From NCBI RefSeq assembly GCF_001641265.1, contig NW_020167526.1, forward strand, positions 744,001 through 808,000: a stretch of DNA of 64,000 nucleotides, written 5' to 3'. The notes below the pieces were generated by a model, which made no database searches, was not told where the DNA came from, and worked only from the letters and a program-made list of their open reading frames with translations. Positions 1 through 8,950 of the stretch are shown piece by piece. The position numbers and the translations under genes were made by a program. The stretch's first letter is position 1. Each line of letters begins with the position of its first letter. The stretch is from Pseudogymnoascus destructans (Eukaryota > Ascomycota > Leotiomycetes > Thelebolales > Thelebolaceae).

Positions 1-296
1 AGGGGCGCAAGAGCTACAGGATGAGAGGGATGTTGTGCAGCAGGTAGAGCAGGAAATAAGGGCAAGCCATGGTCGGAAGCCAAGGGAAGAAACCCGTGCC
101 CGTCGCTGTGGCAAGTGTGGTGAGACTGGGCACAATGCGCGCACGTGTCAGATTGTAATAGACACCTCTGAGGAAGAGGACTCCGAGTAGTTTCAATTGA
201 TTTCTAATGTTGTGGTAGATTTATCGCAATGTTTGTCGTGAGGGTAGATAATTTTGGCGCTTTCGCTTGTTTGGCGCTTTCGCTATACATGTACGT
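1..296 (+). mobile_element. pogo/Fot-like DNA transposon, 3' part (copy 1), cut by window start
   Basis: Only the 3' end is visible: the transposase C-terminus, a short UTR and the terminal inverted repeat. The repeat ends ...ACATGTACGT at 296 and is followed by TA (297-298), the Tc1/mariner-type target. It carries the doubled motif GCGCTTTCGC seen in the intact copy at 52534-54393, so the two belong to the same subfamily. The remainder lies outside the window. Confidence 0.85.
2..190 (+). CDS. pogo-type transposase, C-terminal fragment (partial)
   Basis: Frame 2 encodes the last 62 residues of a pogo/Fot1-type DDE transposase and ends in TAG at 188-190. A zinc-knuckle-like motif, C-x2-C-x4-H-x4-C (CGKCGETGHNARTC), is followed by an acidic tail (EEEDSE). 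The same tail ends the complete transposases at 2308-3963 and 52640-54295. The N-terminal part is outside the window. No stop is seen in the visible part, so the gene may be intact. Confidence 0.85.
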   Translation, partial: GAQELQDERDVVQQVEQEIRASHGRKPREETRARRCGKCGETGHNARTCQIVIDTSEEEDSE

Positions 297-327
297 TACG
301 TTAATTTAATAGTTATTAATTAATATA

Positions 328-2184
328 ACGTGGTTTATCAGTACGTCGGACATATCAGTACCTCGGACACTTTTCCCGAATTTCCTACCCTCTAACTTCA
401 CAACGCGTTTTTTCCACCTTTTATTATGTCAGTGATTACCCAAGAAGCAAAAATCATTCTAGCTATCGAGGCTATCCGAACATCAAAAAATCTAAGTCGT
501 CGGAAGGCTGCTAAGCTCTATGAAGTACCTCATTCTACACTCTGCGACAGAATGAACGGCCGAACTACTGTCTACGAACGCCGGCCTGCAATGATGAAAT
601 TAACTATACTAGAAGAGGAGGTGGTTATTCGGAATATACTTGATATGGATTCAAGAGGATTTGCACCCCGGCTTGCTGGTGTAGAAGATATGGCAAATTT
701 TATACTCGAATCGCGTGGAGAGAGGCGCGTCGGGAAGCTCTGGGCCCACCGATTTGTACAACGACGTCCAGAATTAAAGACGCGTTTTAATCGCGTTAAT
801 GACTTCCAAAGGGCCTTGTGCGAAGATCCTCTAATTGGCGCGTGGTTTCGACTAGTGGAAAATATGAGGGCAAAATATGGTGTTTTGGACTGCGACTTCT
901 ATAACTTTGACGAAACTGGGTTTATGATGGGTGTGATTTGCCCTGCAATGGTTGTTACCCGTGCAGATCGACTTGGCAGAGGTAAGGCAGTTCAGCCAGG
1001 GAATCGGGAATGGGCTACAGCGATTGCTTGTATCAACAGTGACGGCTGGAGTATTCCACCATTTTTGGTAGTTAAAGGCAAGAATCATCTTGCAAATTGG
1101 TATACAGACGGCGGCCTTCCACACAACTGGGTTGTTAAACCGACAAGCAATGGATGGACAAACAATGAGACGGGTCTAGAATGGTTGAAACACTTCGACA
1201 AACATACTGCTGTTCGTGCAAGGGGTCCATATCGAATGCTGGTGTTAGACGGGCACGAGAGTCATGAATCGGCCGAGTTCCAAGAGTACTGCAAGGCACA
1301 CAACATTATAACTCTTGGACTACCTCCCCACTCGTCTCATTTAACTCAGCCACTTGATGTCGGGTGCTTTAGTGTGTTGAAGCGGGCATATGGTCGGCAG
1401 ATTGAGACCTTCATTAAGGCTCATATCAACCACATTACCAAGGTCGAGTTCTTTCTCACCTTTAGAGCAGCATATCTGGAATCCATGACAGCCCAAAACG
1501 CCCAGTCCGGGTTCCGCGGAGCTGGCTTAGTGCCTTTCGACCCGCAAGCAGTGCTTTCAAAGCTTGACGTGAGGTTACGGACTCCAACTCCCTCTAGACC
1601 CTCTACTGCCAACACCAACCCTTGGGTCTCCCAGACCCCTTCCAACCCAACTGAAGCTCTTTCACAAACAACCCTCGTTCAAAATCGAATTGCCCGTCAC
1701 CAAGGAAGCTCGCCAACTCCACTCTTCAGGACAGTTATTGCATTGGCAAAGGGTACGGAGCGACTAGCACATGAGAACACCCTTCTGTCTGCTGAGGTAC
1801 GTACCCTTCGAGCAGCCAACGAAGCCCTTAGCAAATGCCGCAGGGCTAAAAAGGCTCGTGTCCGTGAAGGAGGTGCACTTATAGTAGAGGATGCACAGGC
1901 TATTATCGCACAGAAGGATATGGATGAGCAGGTACGACGCGACGTACGTGCGGTTGGGGGTAGTCGCAAGGAGGGGCAACCGTCTAGGCAATGCTGTGGG
2001 CTCTGTGGAAAAGCTGGTCATAATGCGCGAACTTGTCAAGAAGCTATAGATATGTCTAGTTCATCTGATTCCGCTTAGTTATAGTTAATTTAATATGTTA
2101 TGGTTGATTTATTGATATTCAAAGTAGAATGCCAATGAAAAGTGTCCGAGGTACTGATATGTCCGACGTACTGATAAACCACGT
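328..2184 (+). mobile_element. Complete pogo/Fot-like DNA transposon (second subfamily)
   Basis: This is a 1,857-bp element with perfect terminal inverted repeats of about 47 bp. The left repeat starts ACGTGGTTTATCAGTACGTC at 328 and the right repeat ends at 2184. TA duplications flank it at 326-327 and 2185-2186. The repeat contains the direct motif CGGACATATCAGTAC / CGGACAC. It sits 31 bp from copy 1 and 17 bp from the next element, so three pogo elements lie nearly head to tail. Open transposase, perfect repeats and a clean TSD suggest a young insertion. Confidence 0.93.
426..2078 (+). CDS. pogo/Fot1-type DDE transposase, intact
   Basis: An uninterrupted 550-residue protein. The N-terminus is a psq-like helix-turn-helix (about 10-50), followed by a Tc5/CENP-B-type DNA-binding region (about 65-135). 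The DDE_1 catalytic domain covers about 155-390. Visible acidic residues are in YNFDETGF (about 161), LVLDGHESH (about 276) and QPLDVGCF (about 310), the pogo DDD arrangement. The C-terminal third is coiled-coil-like and basic (KCRRAKKAR) and ends with a zinc knuckle, CGLCGKAGHNARTC. Length and layout match the 551-residue transposases at 2308-3963 and 52640-54295, but the sequence is clearly divergent. It probably catalyses cut-and-paste transposition into TA. No frameshift or stop is present, so it could be active. Confidence 0.92.
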   Translation: MSVITQEAKIILAIEAIRTSKNLSRRKAAKLYEVPHSTLCDRMNGRTTVYERRPAMMKLTILEEEVVIRNILDMDSRGFAPRLAGVEDMANFILESRGERRVGKLWAHRFVQRRPELKTRFNRVNDFQRALCEDPLIGAWFRLVENMRAKYGVLDCDFYNFDETGFMMGVICPAMVVTRADRLGRGKAVQPGNREWATAIACINSDGWSIPPFLVVKGKNHLANWYTDGGLPHNWVVKPTSNGWTNNETGLEWLKHFDKHTAVRARGPYRMLVLDGHESHESAEFQEYCKAHNIITLGLPPHSSHLTQPLDVGCFSVLKRAYGRQIETFIKAHINHITKVEFFLTFRAAYLESMTAQNAQSGFRGAGLVPFDPQAVLSKLDVRLRTPTPSRPSTANTNPWVSQTPSNPTEALSQTTLVQNRIARHQGSSPTPLFRTVIALAKGTERLAHENTLLSAEVRTLRAANEALSKCRRAKKARVREGGALIVEDAQAIIAQKDMDEQVRRDVRAVGGSRKEGQPSRQCCGLCGKAGHNARTCQEAIDMSSSSDSA

Positions 2185-2201
2185 TAGTTAACATTTGCAT
2201 A

Positions 2202-4061
2202 ACGTGCATGTATAACGAAAGTGCCAAACAAGCGAAAGTGCCAAAATATCGCGACTACCCCATAAGAATTGCGATAAATCCACCATAACAATATAAATTA
2301 ATTAAAACTACTCGGAGTCCTCTTCCTCAGACCTGTCTATTACAATCTGACAAGTGCGCGCATTGTGTCCAGTCTCACCACACTTGCCACAGCGACGTGC
2401 ATGGGTTTCTTCCCTTGGCTTCCGACCACTACTTGCCCTTATTTCTTGCTCTACTTGCTGCACAACGTCCCTCTCGTCCTGTAGCTCCTGTGCTACCTGT
2501 TGACTAAGTGATCCTCCTTGCTGTAGTCGTGTTTTTTTAGCTCTCCGGCGCTTGCTTAGCACTTCATTTGCCTGTCGCAGGTTTTGGTTCTCTGCTTTTA
2601 ACAATGCTAATTGATGCATTATTTGCGATGCACCCTTTGTAAACTGGTCAACAGCTGCATAGATTGAGGTTGGAGAGCTATTTTGATGATGCGCAACTCG
2701 GTTTTCAATGAAAGTAGACTGTGATACAGCTTCAGTTGGGTTATTTGGTGTCTGAGAAACCCATGGTTGAGCGGTGTTTGGGCAAGAGGTTGGAGGTGTT
2801 GGCGTCTTAAACCTAAGGTCAAGTGTAGATATTACACTCTCAGGGCTAAATGGAAGAAGCCCAGCACCTCGGAACCCTCCCTGAATATTGCTTTCTGTCA
2901 TTGCAATGTTAAATGCAGCGTGGAAGGCAGGAAAGAAGTCATCCTTAGTAATGTGAATAATATGAGCCCGCATCATATCTTCAATTTGCCAACCGTAAGC
3001 TCTCTTTAATGGGCCAAAACAGCCAACATCAAGTGGTTGGAGTATATGGGAAGAGTGAGCAGGCATACAAAGTGTAATAATGTTGTGTTCTTTGCAGTAC
3101 TCCTCAAACTTGTCTGAGTGGTGGCTCTCATGACCATCAAGGACTAACAAGCGATAACCACCAACACTCCGGGGCTTTGTGTGCTTCTCAAAATGCTGAA
3201 TCCAATCCATACCTCTCTCGTTTGTAGTCCAGCCATTTGCAGTAACAGCGATTACCCAATCTGCTGGAAATCCGCTATTCTCATACCAAGATGCAAGGTG
3301 GTTTTTACCTGCCACAATGACAAATGGCGGCACTGCCCAACCTTGAGAACTAACGCCTTGGATTACTGTAACCCATTCCCGATTGCCAGGCTGCACCTTT
3401 TTTGCCTTTGCCCGCCCGTCTGAGCTCGTTACTACCGTTGCGCTTGAGATGACGCCCATCATAAACCCAGTCTCATCAAAGTTGTAGATATCTGCATTGT
3501 TGATGCCATACTTTAGAATTGTGTTCCATACAAGCTCAAACCAGCCACGAATGACTTCTGGATCTTCGCACTTAGCCCTCTGGTAGTCGTATTTTCGCTG
3601 GAAGCGTGTCCGGAGCTCTACATGGCGCTTAACAAAGTTTGAAGCCCAACGTGACCCGACGCGTGGCGCGTCGCGTGTTGCAAGTAGTCGATTTGCCATA
3701 TCTTCAATAATAGACAACTGAGGAGGGAACCCTTTAGCAGCTAAGTCAAGTATATACTGAACAAGAACTGATTCCTCTAGGTTACTTAATTTCCGTAAGT
3801 TGGCTTGGATATCGCGTCGTGAAGGTACACCTTGTAAACGGTGACGTAGCTTGCAGTGGTCTATGGAATAGATCCTAGCTGCAACTCGAAGGCGCAAATT
3901 TGGGTCGCTTTGCATAGCTTTGATAGCTAGCACTAATTTGCTTTCATCATTTTTATGGGGCATGTTTTGTTGTGGAGGAATTTAACATTTAGTTGGGGGG
4001 GTTGGTCACCACATGATTTTGGCACTTTCGCTTGTTTGGCACTTTCGTTATACATGCACGT
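2202..4061 (-). mobile_element. Complete pogo/Fot-like DNA transposon (copy 2)
   Basis: A 1,860-bp element with terminal inverted repeats starting ACGTGCATGTATAACGAAAG, flanked by TA at 2200-2201 and 4062-4063. The repeat holds a doubled CGAAAGTGCCAAA motif, probably a transposase-binding site. It encodes an intact minus-strand transposase. Two further near-identical copies, both disabled, lie at 25830-27689 and 43315-45173. Confidence 0.93.
2308..3963 (-). CDS. pogo/Fot1-type DDE transposase, intact
   Basis: An uninterrupted 551-residue protein starting MPHKNDESK. Domains run in order: psq-like helix-turn-helix, CENP-B/Tc5-type DNA-binding region, DDE_1 domain with YNFDETGFMMG, LVLDGHESH and QPLDVGCF, basic coiled-coil region (SKRRRAKKTR), zinc knuckle CGKCGETGHNARTC and acidic tail. 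It is the only undamaged member of its subfamily here. The copies at 25928 and 43421 differ from it largely by transitions and carry nonsense changes. It could mobilise those copies in trans, because the terminal repeats match. Confidence 0.92.
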   Translation of the reverse strand: MPHKNDESKLVLAIKAMQSDPNLRLRVAARIYSIDHCKLRHRLQGVPSRRDIQANLRKLSNLEESVLVQYILDLAAKGFPPQLSIIEDMANRLLATRDAPRVGSRWASNFVKRHVELRTRFQRKYDYQRAKCEDPEVIRGWFELVWNTILKYGINNADIYNFDETGFMMGVISSATVVTSSDGRAKAKKVQPGNREWVTVIQGVSSQGWAVPPFVIVAGKNHLASWYENSGFPADWVIAVTANGWTTNERGMDWIQHFEKHTKPRSVGGYRLLVLDGHESHHSDKFEEYCKEHNIITLCMPAHSSHILQPLDVGCFGPLKRAYGWQIEDMMRAHIIHITKDDFFPAFHAAFNIAMTESNIQGGFRGAGLLPFSPESVISTLDLRFKTPTPPTSCPNTAQPWVSQTPNNPTEAVSQSTFIENRVAHHQNSSPTSIYAAVDQFTKGASQIMHQLALLKAENQNLRQANEVLSKRRRAKKTRLQQGGSLSQQVAQELQDERDVVQQVEQEIRASSGRKPREETHARRCGKCGETGHNARTCQIVIDRSEEEDSE

Positions 4062-4096
4062 TAAGGTTATTATTTTATATTTTTATATTTAAGTTA

Positions 4097-4140
4097 ACGT
4101 ACATGTATAACGAACCGGCCAAACAAGCGAACCGGCCAAT
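4097..4140 (+). repeat. Orphan pogo-type terminal inverted repeat
   Basis: After a TA (4095-4096) comes a repeat starting ACGTACATGTATAACGAACC. It has the same architecture as the neighbouring pogo repeats, but the doubled motif is CGAACCGGCCAA. No matching opposite end or transposase with this repeat is visible. The element appears truncated at the junction with the hairpin and Gypsy-1 DNA that follows. Confidence 0.7.
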
Positions 4141-4263
4141 CCATTTTACACCTTAAATCACGAATTTCATAACTTAATATCTCAACAACCCTTTAATAAT
4201 AAGTTATAAAAATATGTACTTAGCCTTTTATAAGCATTTAAAGTACTCTATTTAATTTTTAAA

Positions 4264-4353
4264 GCAATTAGTATTGTAGTTATTAAGATATTGAGTTTTA
4301 GCCCCCACTTTTGACCTAATTCTTAGTATCTTAATAACTACAATACTAATTGC
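4264..4353. repeat. Perfect 27-bp inverted repeat (hairpin) at a Gypsy breakpoint
   Basis: Left arm 4264-4290 and right arm 4327-4353 are perfect reverse complements around a 36-bp loop. The right arm ends exactly where homology to the Gypsy-2 polymerase sequence near 63.73 kb begins, so the hairpin marks the point where Gypsy-1 loses its 3' half. It may be a small foldback element or a scar of end-joining repair. Confidence 0.75.
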
Positions 4354-5784
4354 TCTTGCATTCTCAGAGCCCTTGCGATATGTAATCGTGAAGTTGTAGG
4401 CTGCGAGTGTCTCTGCCCATCGGACTTGTCTGCGGTTTAAAACCTTGGTTGTGGTGAAGTATATGAGATTCTTATGATCCGTCCATACCTGTACTGGGTA
4501 GGTCGATCCTTCAAGATATACTCGCCATTGCTCAAAAGCAACGACAATAGCTATCAGCTCCTTGTCGTGGATGTCATAGTTGAGCTCCGCAGGTGACAGT
4601 TTTCTAGAGTAATATGCAACTGGCTTAAGCTTCTCGTCTTTGTCTGGCTGACTTAGACAGGCTCCAATCGCGAAGTCAGAGGAGTCTGTTTCGAGGACAA
4701 TCCTCTTTGCAGGGTGAAAAGCAGCCTCTGCCTTGCTTGTCCATTCGAACGTAAGGTTTTTCCTTGTAAGCTCTGTAAGTGGTTGAGCTACCTTGGAATA
4801 TCCCATAATAAACCTCCGGTAGAAGTTAGCAAAGCCTAAGAAGGCTTGTACTTCTTTGACCGTGATTGGTGTTGGCCATTCCAACACTGCCGTGACCTTT
4901 GCTTGGTTCATTTTGATGCCATGCGTTCCGACAATGTAGCCTAAGAATTCTACTTGATCCTTGTGGAATTCACATTTTTCTGGCTTGAGGAGTAACCGAT
5001 GCTCCTTTAACTTCTGTAATACCTTCCGAACATGACCAATGTGTTCCGTTGGGTCTCCTGAGTAGACTAAGATATCATCTAGGTAGACGATAACAAACAC
5101 ATCCAAGTATTCATGGAGAGCTGCATTCATGAGCCTCTGCATGGATGCTGGTGCGTTTGTTAGACCAAAGGGCATAACCAAGTATTCGAACAAGCCATAG
5201 CGGGTGCGGAATGCTGTTTTCCACTCATCCCCTTTCTTGATTCGAATCAGGTTATAGGCGCCTCTGAGGTCCAGCTTGGTAAATATCTTGGCTCCCTGGA
5301 AGCGGTCGTGTAGTTCGCTTATCAAAGGTAAGGCATATCTATCTTTGATAGTGACATTATTCGTTCCTCGATAGTCCACGCAGAGTCTTAGCTTCTTGTC
5401 CTTCTTTGGCACAAATAGTATTGGACTTCCTGCTGGTGATGTCGATGGTCGAATGAACCATTTCGCGAGGTTCTCGTCAATGTATTCCTTCAGTATGTCC
5501 AGCTCTGCTGCTGACATCTGATATATTGGTCCGAACGGTGGACTCTTTCCTTCCATGATAGGTATCTCATGATCCCATGGTTGGTGCTTAGGAAGCGCCT
5601 CTTCGTTAGGGCCTTCCCGGAATAACTGCTCATATTCCTTATACTCCACTGGTATTTGCTTCAGTGAGGATGCCTGGGCTAGGTCATCAGACTCGGTGGT
5701 CGCACATAACCCCTTCTGGTCTTTGGAGGTTTTCTCCTTCTGCGGCATGTCCGTTCGTTGTTCACATGCGCATTGGCTCATCAC
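4354..5784 (-). pseudogene. pol: Gypsy-1 reverse transcriptase / partial RNase H
   Basis: The reading frame (510 residues if continued into the hairpin) shows a Ty3-type reverse transcriptase with catalytic YLDD (in VIVYLDDILVYS) and the LDLRGAYNLIRI and GLTNAPA blocks. The RNase H start (ETDSSDFAIGACLSQ, DHKNLIYF) follows. A stretch of about a dozen residues between EAAF and PAKRIVLETD seems deleted relative to normal family members. The frame then leaves homology at 4353 and runs into the hairpin, giving an unrelated C-terminus. The RT core is intact, but the polyprotein is truncated before the integrase. Confidence 0.85.
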
Positions 5785-6675
5785 AACTTTCTCATTCCGC
5801 CAGTCGATCTGGGGGTTGTGTTTCTTGAGTCACGGTACACCAAGTATGCATGCATGATTGTCCATGTGCACAATATCAAACTGTATCGTTTCCTTGTGTC
5901 CGCGTAGCATGACCATTTCTAATGGGACCGTCTCTGTAACGCTGACTTCTAAACGATAGAAGACACAGAGGTTCTCTTGCGTAAGGGTTTACTTATCAGA
6001 GGAGGCAGGGGATCAGACACAAAGGCTTCAAGTAACACCTTACTAGTATATAACAAATACTGTATTGAGTTGAGCACGAAGCTCCTATCTAAGGAAATAC
6101 TATCTACTTATATAGTGGCGTCGTGCCTAGTGGACTCTTGGGAACTCACTCGAGTCCTCGGAGTCCTGGACTCTTAGGACTCTTCTCATCATCCTGCGAG
6201 TCCGTCACGTGCCTAGTGGACTCCTGGGAACTCACTCGAGTCCTCGGAGTCCTGGACTCTTAGGACTCTTCTCATCATCCTGCGAGTCCGTCACGTGATA
6301 CTTTCGGAACTACTATTCCCCGCTGCCCCTCCAGGTACCAGGGCCGGTCTCATGCGACCTCCCTCCTTCCTGTCCTGTAGTTGGCCAGCCTTCTTGTTCC
6401 GTCGTAACAGTCTCGTGGGTCATCATTCCGTTGTTAGTTGAGATGGGCTCTCCATCTACAACCATTAATGGGTATGGATCGGTCTTCAGCTGCGTCCTGA
6501 AACCGTGTGTGTCTGCTACTTTCTTTGTCATAAAGTTGCCAGTTGCTCCTGAGTCTATCATAGCTTGGAGGTGTTGCTGTTGTATCAACCACATATAGCT
6601 GCGTGCCGCCCGTTGTGGCGCATAGCTGGTTTGTACTAGGCCTCTCTGTGTCGCTCGCCAGTGGCCTACTGCCAA
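5785..6675 (-). pseudogene. Gypsy-1 aspartic protease region, split by a solo LTR
   Basis: The upstream part (6675-6410) encodes a retroviral-type aspartic protease with active site MIDSGATGNF. Reading resumes beyond the inserted LTR (below 5935) with PLEMVMLRG and HACILGVP, then meets a TGA where the family normally has Trp (ILGVPWL), near 5831. It then rejoins the frame that leads into RT. Removing the 475-bp LTR and one copy of its 5-bp duplication restores continuity across the insertion, but the nonsense codon remains. Confidence 0.8.
5935..6409 (-). mobile_element. Solo LTR of the 475-bp LTR-A family, inserted in Gypsy-1
   Basis: It begins TGTAACGCTGACTTC and ends CCGTCGTAACA on the plus strand, 475 bp in all. 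The 5-bp direct duplication GTCTC lies at 5930-5934 and 6410-6414. Inside is a tandem duplication of about 87 bp (CTAGTGGACTC...CGTCACGTG). It is nearly identical to the copies at 36546, 58353 and 61090. The last is the 3' LTR of Gypsy-2, which fixes the retrotransposon orientation as minus. It probably formed by LTR-LTR recombination after a full insertion. Confidence 0.92.
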
Positions 6676-6681
6676 AGACTC

Positions 6682-6948
6682 CTAGTTTTTTGAATCGTCT
6701 GAGGAATAACCGTCTGAGGAAAATCCATCATGTTCGCCATATTCTAATGGTCGTAGAACTGGTGTCCCTTCTCTTCTTCGTTCTGCTTCATGGCGTAGGC
6801 GTTCGTGTGCTTCTAACACTCGTGTTCCCTTTTCTTCTCTTGGGATGCTTTCCTGCTGGTGAGGGTATTCCGGTCGGCACCTCACTGTGTGAACTGCAAC
6901 CTCCCAGTATTGTGTAGTGTCCTGCCAGCTCATTGGTGGCTTGGGCAC
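6682..6948 (-). pseudogene. Gypsy-1 gag-protease linker ORF
   Basis: An 88-residue open stretch between the gag zinc knuckle region and the protease, rich in charged residues (EAHERLRHEAERRREG) and ending in an Asp/Ser-rich tail. It lies in Gypsy-1 on the same strand. I recognise no domain in it, and it is interpreted as a leftover of the linker between gag and pol. Confidence 0.4.
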
Positions 6949-7161
6949 AGGAATTCTTTGATCGACCGTCTCCTAAAGCATAGCTTCCTTGAAGGTTCTT
7001 ACTGCTCCTGGCAGTTGTTCCTTGAAGAGAGTCTTACTTGCTGTCTTCTCAAATGCTTGTAACTGGTGCTTTTGAGAACTAGTGAGTTCCTTGTCGTCGT
7101 TCTTGTCTTCTCTGTTTGTCAAGTGGAATTCCTCGAGATCCTGAGTAGTAATACTCCAGTT

Positions 7162-8179
7162 CTATTTTCCCTTCAACGTGGCACATAGCTGTCCTTGTGG
7201 GGCCTTGCACCCGCCTTGACCTTGCCAAGTAGCGTTAAGCTGTTTGCCATACTTTCGTCCTCCATTCCCTTTCTTTGACTGTCTGCAGTTTCGCGCTATG
7301 TGTCCAGGCTTATTGCAGTTAAAGCAGAGCCGTTCTTGGAACTGTCGCTCCTTGTTGGGATTGTGGGGTTTGCCATTAGGCTTGAAAGTAGCGTCGAGTT
7401 CCATAGGTTGGGGCCAATGACTCTTTGTTTGTCTTCTCTTCTGAGTCCAGTGTTGACTAGGTGGTCCCCCTTTCTTCTCGAGTTGCCGTTTGTAGTGACG
7501 ATTGTCAATCTTCTGAGCCAATTCAATCATCTCTCTAAGGTCATCTGGTTTGTCAGACCTTGAGATTTCGTCCTTCACATGGTCTTTCAGACCTGCATAG
7601 AATTGGTCACAGATAGCCTCGTCTCCCCAGTTGGTGAGTGTTGCATGCTGTTGAAACTCAGTGGTGTATGCAACTGCTGACCCTCTCTGCTTGAGAGCCT
7701 GGAGTGACCTGACTGCATTTCGTCATTCATCGATGTCTCCGAAGTTTGCCTTAAGCATTTTGAGGAATCTGTTCCAGGATACAAAAATTTCCTTTGTTCC
7801 TTGACTAGCTAAGGTGTTGCATTTTCCATCGGGTGTTCAATGGTTTATGTAGTCAGCGAGGTAATTAGAGATCCATTCTGAGGCTGGTCTTCGAAAGAGT
7901 GCCACAGCCCATAGGACCTGTTCCACTTCTTTGTTGAAGTGTTTGGCGTTAAACGCCATCCATAGCTCTGTGTGGATGATGAAGCTCTTAAGCTTCTTGC
8001 GATCCCCATGAAAGGTATCTGGGAATGCAATCTTCAACTTGTCCGAAAGGTGAGCCTGTGGGGCTTCGATGGTAGGTTCAGTAGCAACCTTCCCCTTCAA
8101 TCCAACGTTTGATCCAGTATCGTCTCCAGCCGTGTTGCTTTGTGTGTAAGCCGGTACCTCGTAGAAGTGGTGCTCAAAG
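7162..8179 (-). pseudogene. gag: Gypsy-1 gag (capsid and nucleocapsid), disrupted
   Basis: The capsid part shows a retrotrans_gag-like stretch (IAFPDTFHGDRKKL, then ELWMAF and ASEWISNYLADY). The nucleocapsid end has a CCHC zinc knuckle, CFNCNKPGHIARNC, in a basic tail. The frame is broken by TGA codons at about 7840 (after ADYINH) and about 7723 (after GDIDE). Both fit CGA to TGA changes judged from surrounding family sequence. No ATG opens the frame at its upstream end next to the LTR, so the true start is lost or not visible. Confidence 0.8.
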
Positions 8180-8579
8180 TGTAACACTGACTTCTAAATG
8201 ATAGAAGACACAGAGGTTTCTTGCGTAAGGTTGACTCGACAGAGGAGGCAGGGGATTAGACACAAAGGCTTTCCAAATAACACATTACAGTATTGTAAAG
8301 AATACTATATTGAGTTGAGCACGAAGCTCCTATCTAAGGAAATACTATCTACTTATATAGTGGCGTCGTGCCTCATGGGTAATCTGGATAGTTGGCGGAT
8401 AGCTAGATATTCAGGAAGTTCGTGGATAGCTCAACTATCCAATATCCACTAGTTTCTGCAACTATCCATTAGCCCCATCACATGGCAGCCGCCTACCACA
8501 CTTGCCCCCTGTGACTCACACATCACGTTACTAGGCCCTGGCCCTGTAACCATGACGTCATGTTACTGTAGCCATAACA
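8180..8579 (-). repeat. Gypsy-1 5' LTR, diverged relative of LTR-A
   Basis: It begins TGTAACACTGACTTCTAAAT and matches LTR-A well to about 8375 (through TATATAGTGGCGTCGTGCCT), then diverges completely. The likely end is CCATAACA at 8579, giving 400 bp with TG..CA ends. It abuts the gag side of Gypsy-1, so it is the 5' LTR in minus orientation. The outer boundary is inferred, because the partner LTR is missing and no TSD can be checked. Confidence 0.7.
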
Positions 8580-8950
8580 ATACGGTGGTAGAACGAGTTG
8601 GACACGCTTTTCGTTTAGACCTACCTACCAGTTCTCAAATACACGATGTGTTCTCACCAGACGTCCTCATGAAGGATCGAAACAACCCCCTACCTGGTCA
8701 GGATCCACCTGAGCCTAGCAGTGAAGTTATAGATGGCGTAGAGGAATGGGAAGTGGAAAAGATCCTCACCGTGAGGCTCCGACGGAAGCAACTACAATAC
8801 TGGGTTAGTTGGGTTGGATACGATCCGGACCCGGAGTGGTACCCAGTGTCGAACTTCATGAATTCTCCCCATAAACTCAGAGAGTTTCACACGGAATACC
8901 CAGATTTACCAGGTCCACCTCGAGAACTACTTGGATGGGTTACGGCATAG
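8580..8950 (+). pseudogene. Gypsy integrase C-terminus with chromodomain (relic)
   Basis: The plus-strand frame encodes a post-integrase segment (VGHAFRLDLPTSSQIHDVFS), a linker (about 50 residues), then a chromodomain (EWEVEKILTVRLRRKQLQYWVSW..YDPDPEWYP) and a TAG stop at 8948-8950. It belongs to a different Gypsy lineage from Gypsy-1 and Gypsy-2 and lies in the opposite orientation. Everything upstream of the integrase tail was cut off by the Gypsy-1 insertion. It is non-functional on its own. Confidence 0.75.

Larger units (their letters stand above)
4354..8579 (-). mobile_element. Degenerate Ty3/Gypsy retrotransposon (Gypsy-1), 3' truncated
   Basis: Reading on the minus strand from high to low coordinates: 5' LTR (8180-8579), gag with zinc knuckle, protease, reverse transcriptase and the start of RNase H. 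The element then stops at 4354, so integrase, chromodomain and 3' LTR are missing. A 475-bp solo LTR of another copy is inserted at 5935-6409. The RT/RNase H region is very similar to Gypsy-2 at 63.7-64 kb. Several in-frame stops show it cannot transpose on its own. Confidence 0.88.

Noticed and set aside
6313..6675. Reading the LTR-A 3' end as part of the Gypsy-1 protease frame
   Set aside because: The last part of this open frame lies in the inserted LTR (5935-6409), so the continuity is accidental.
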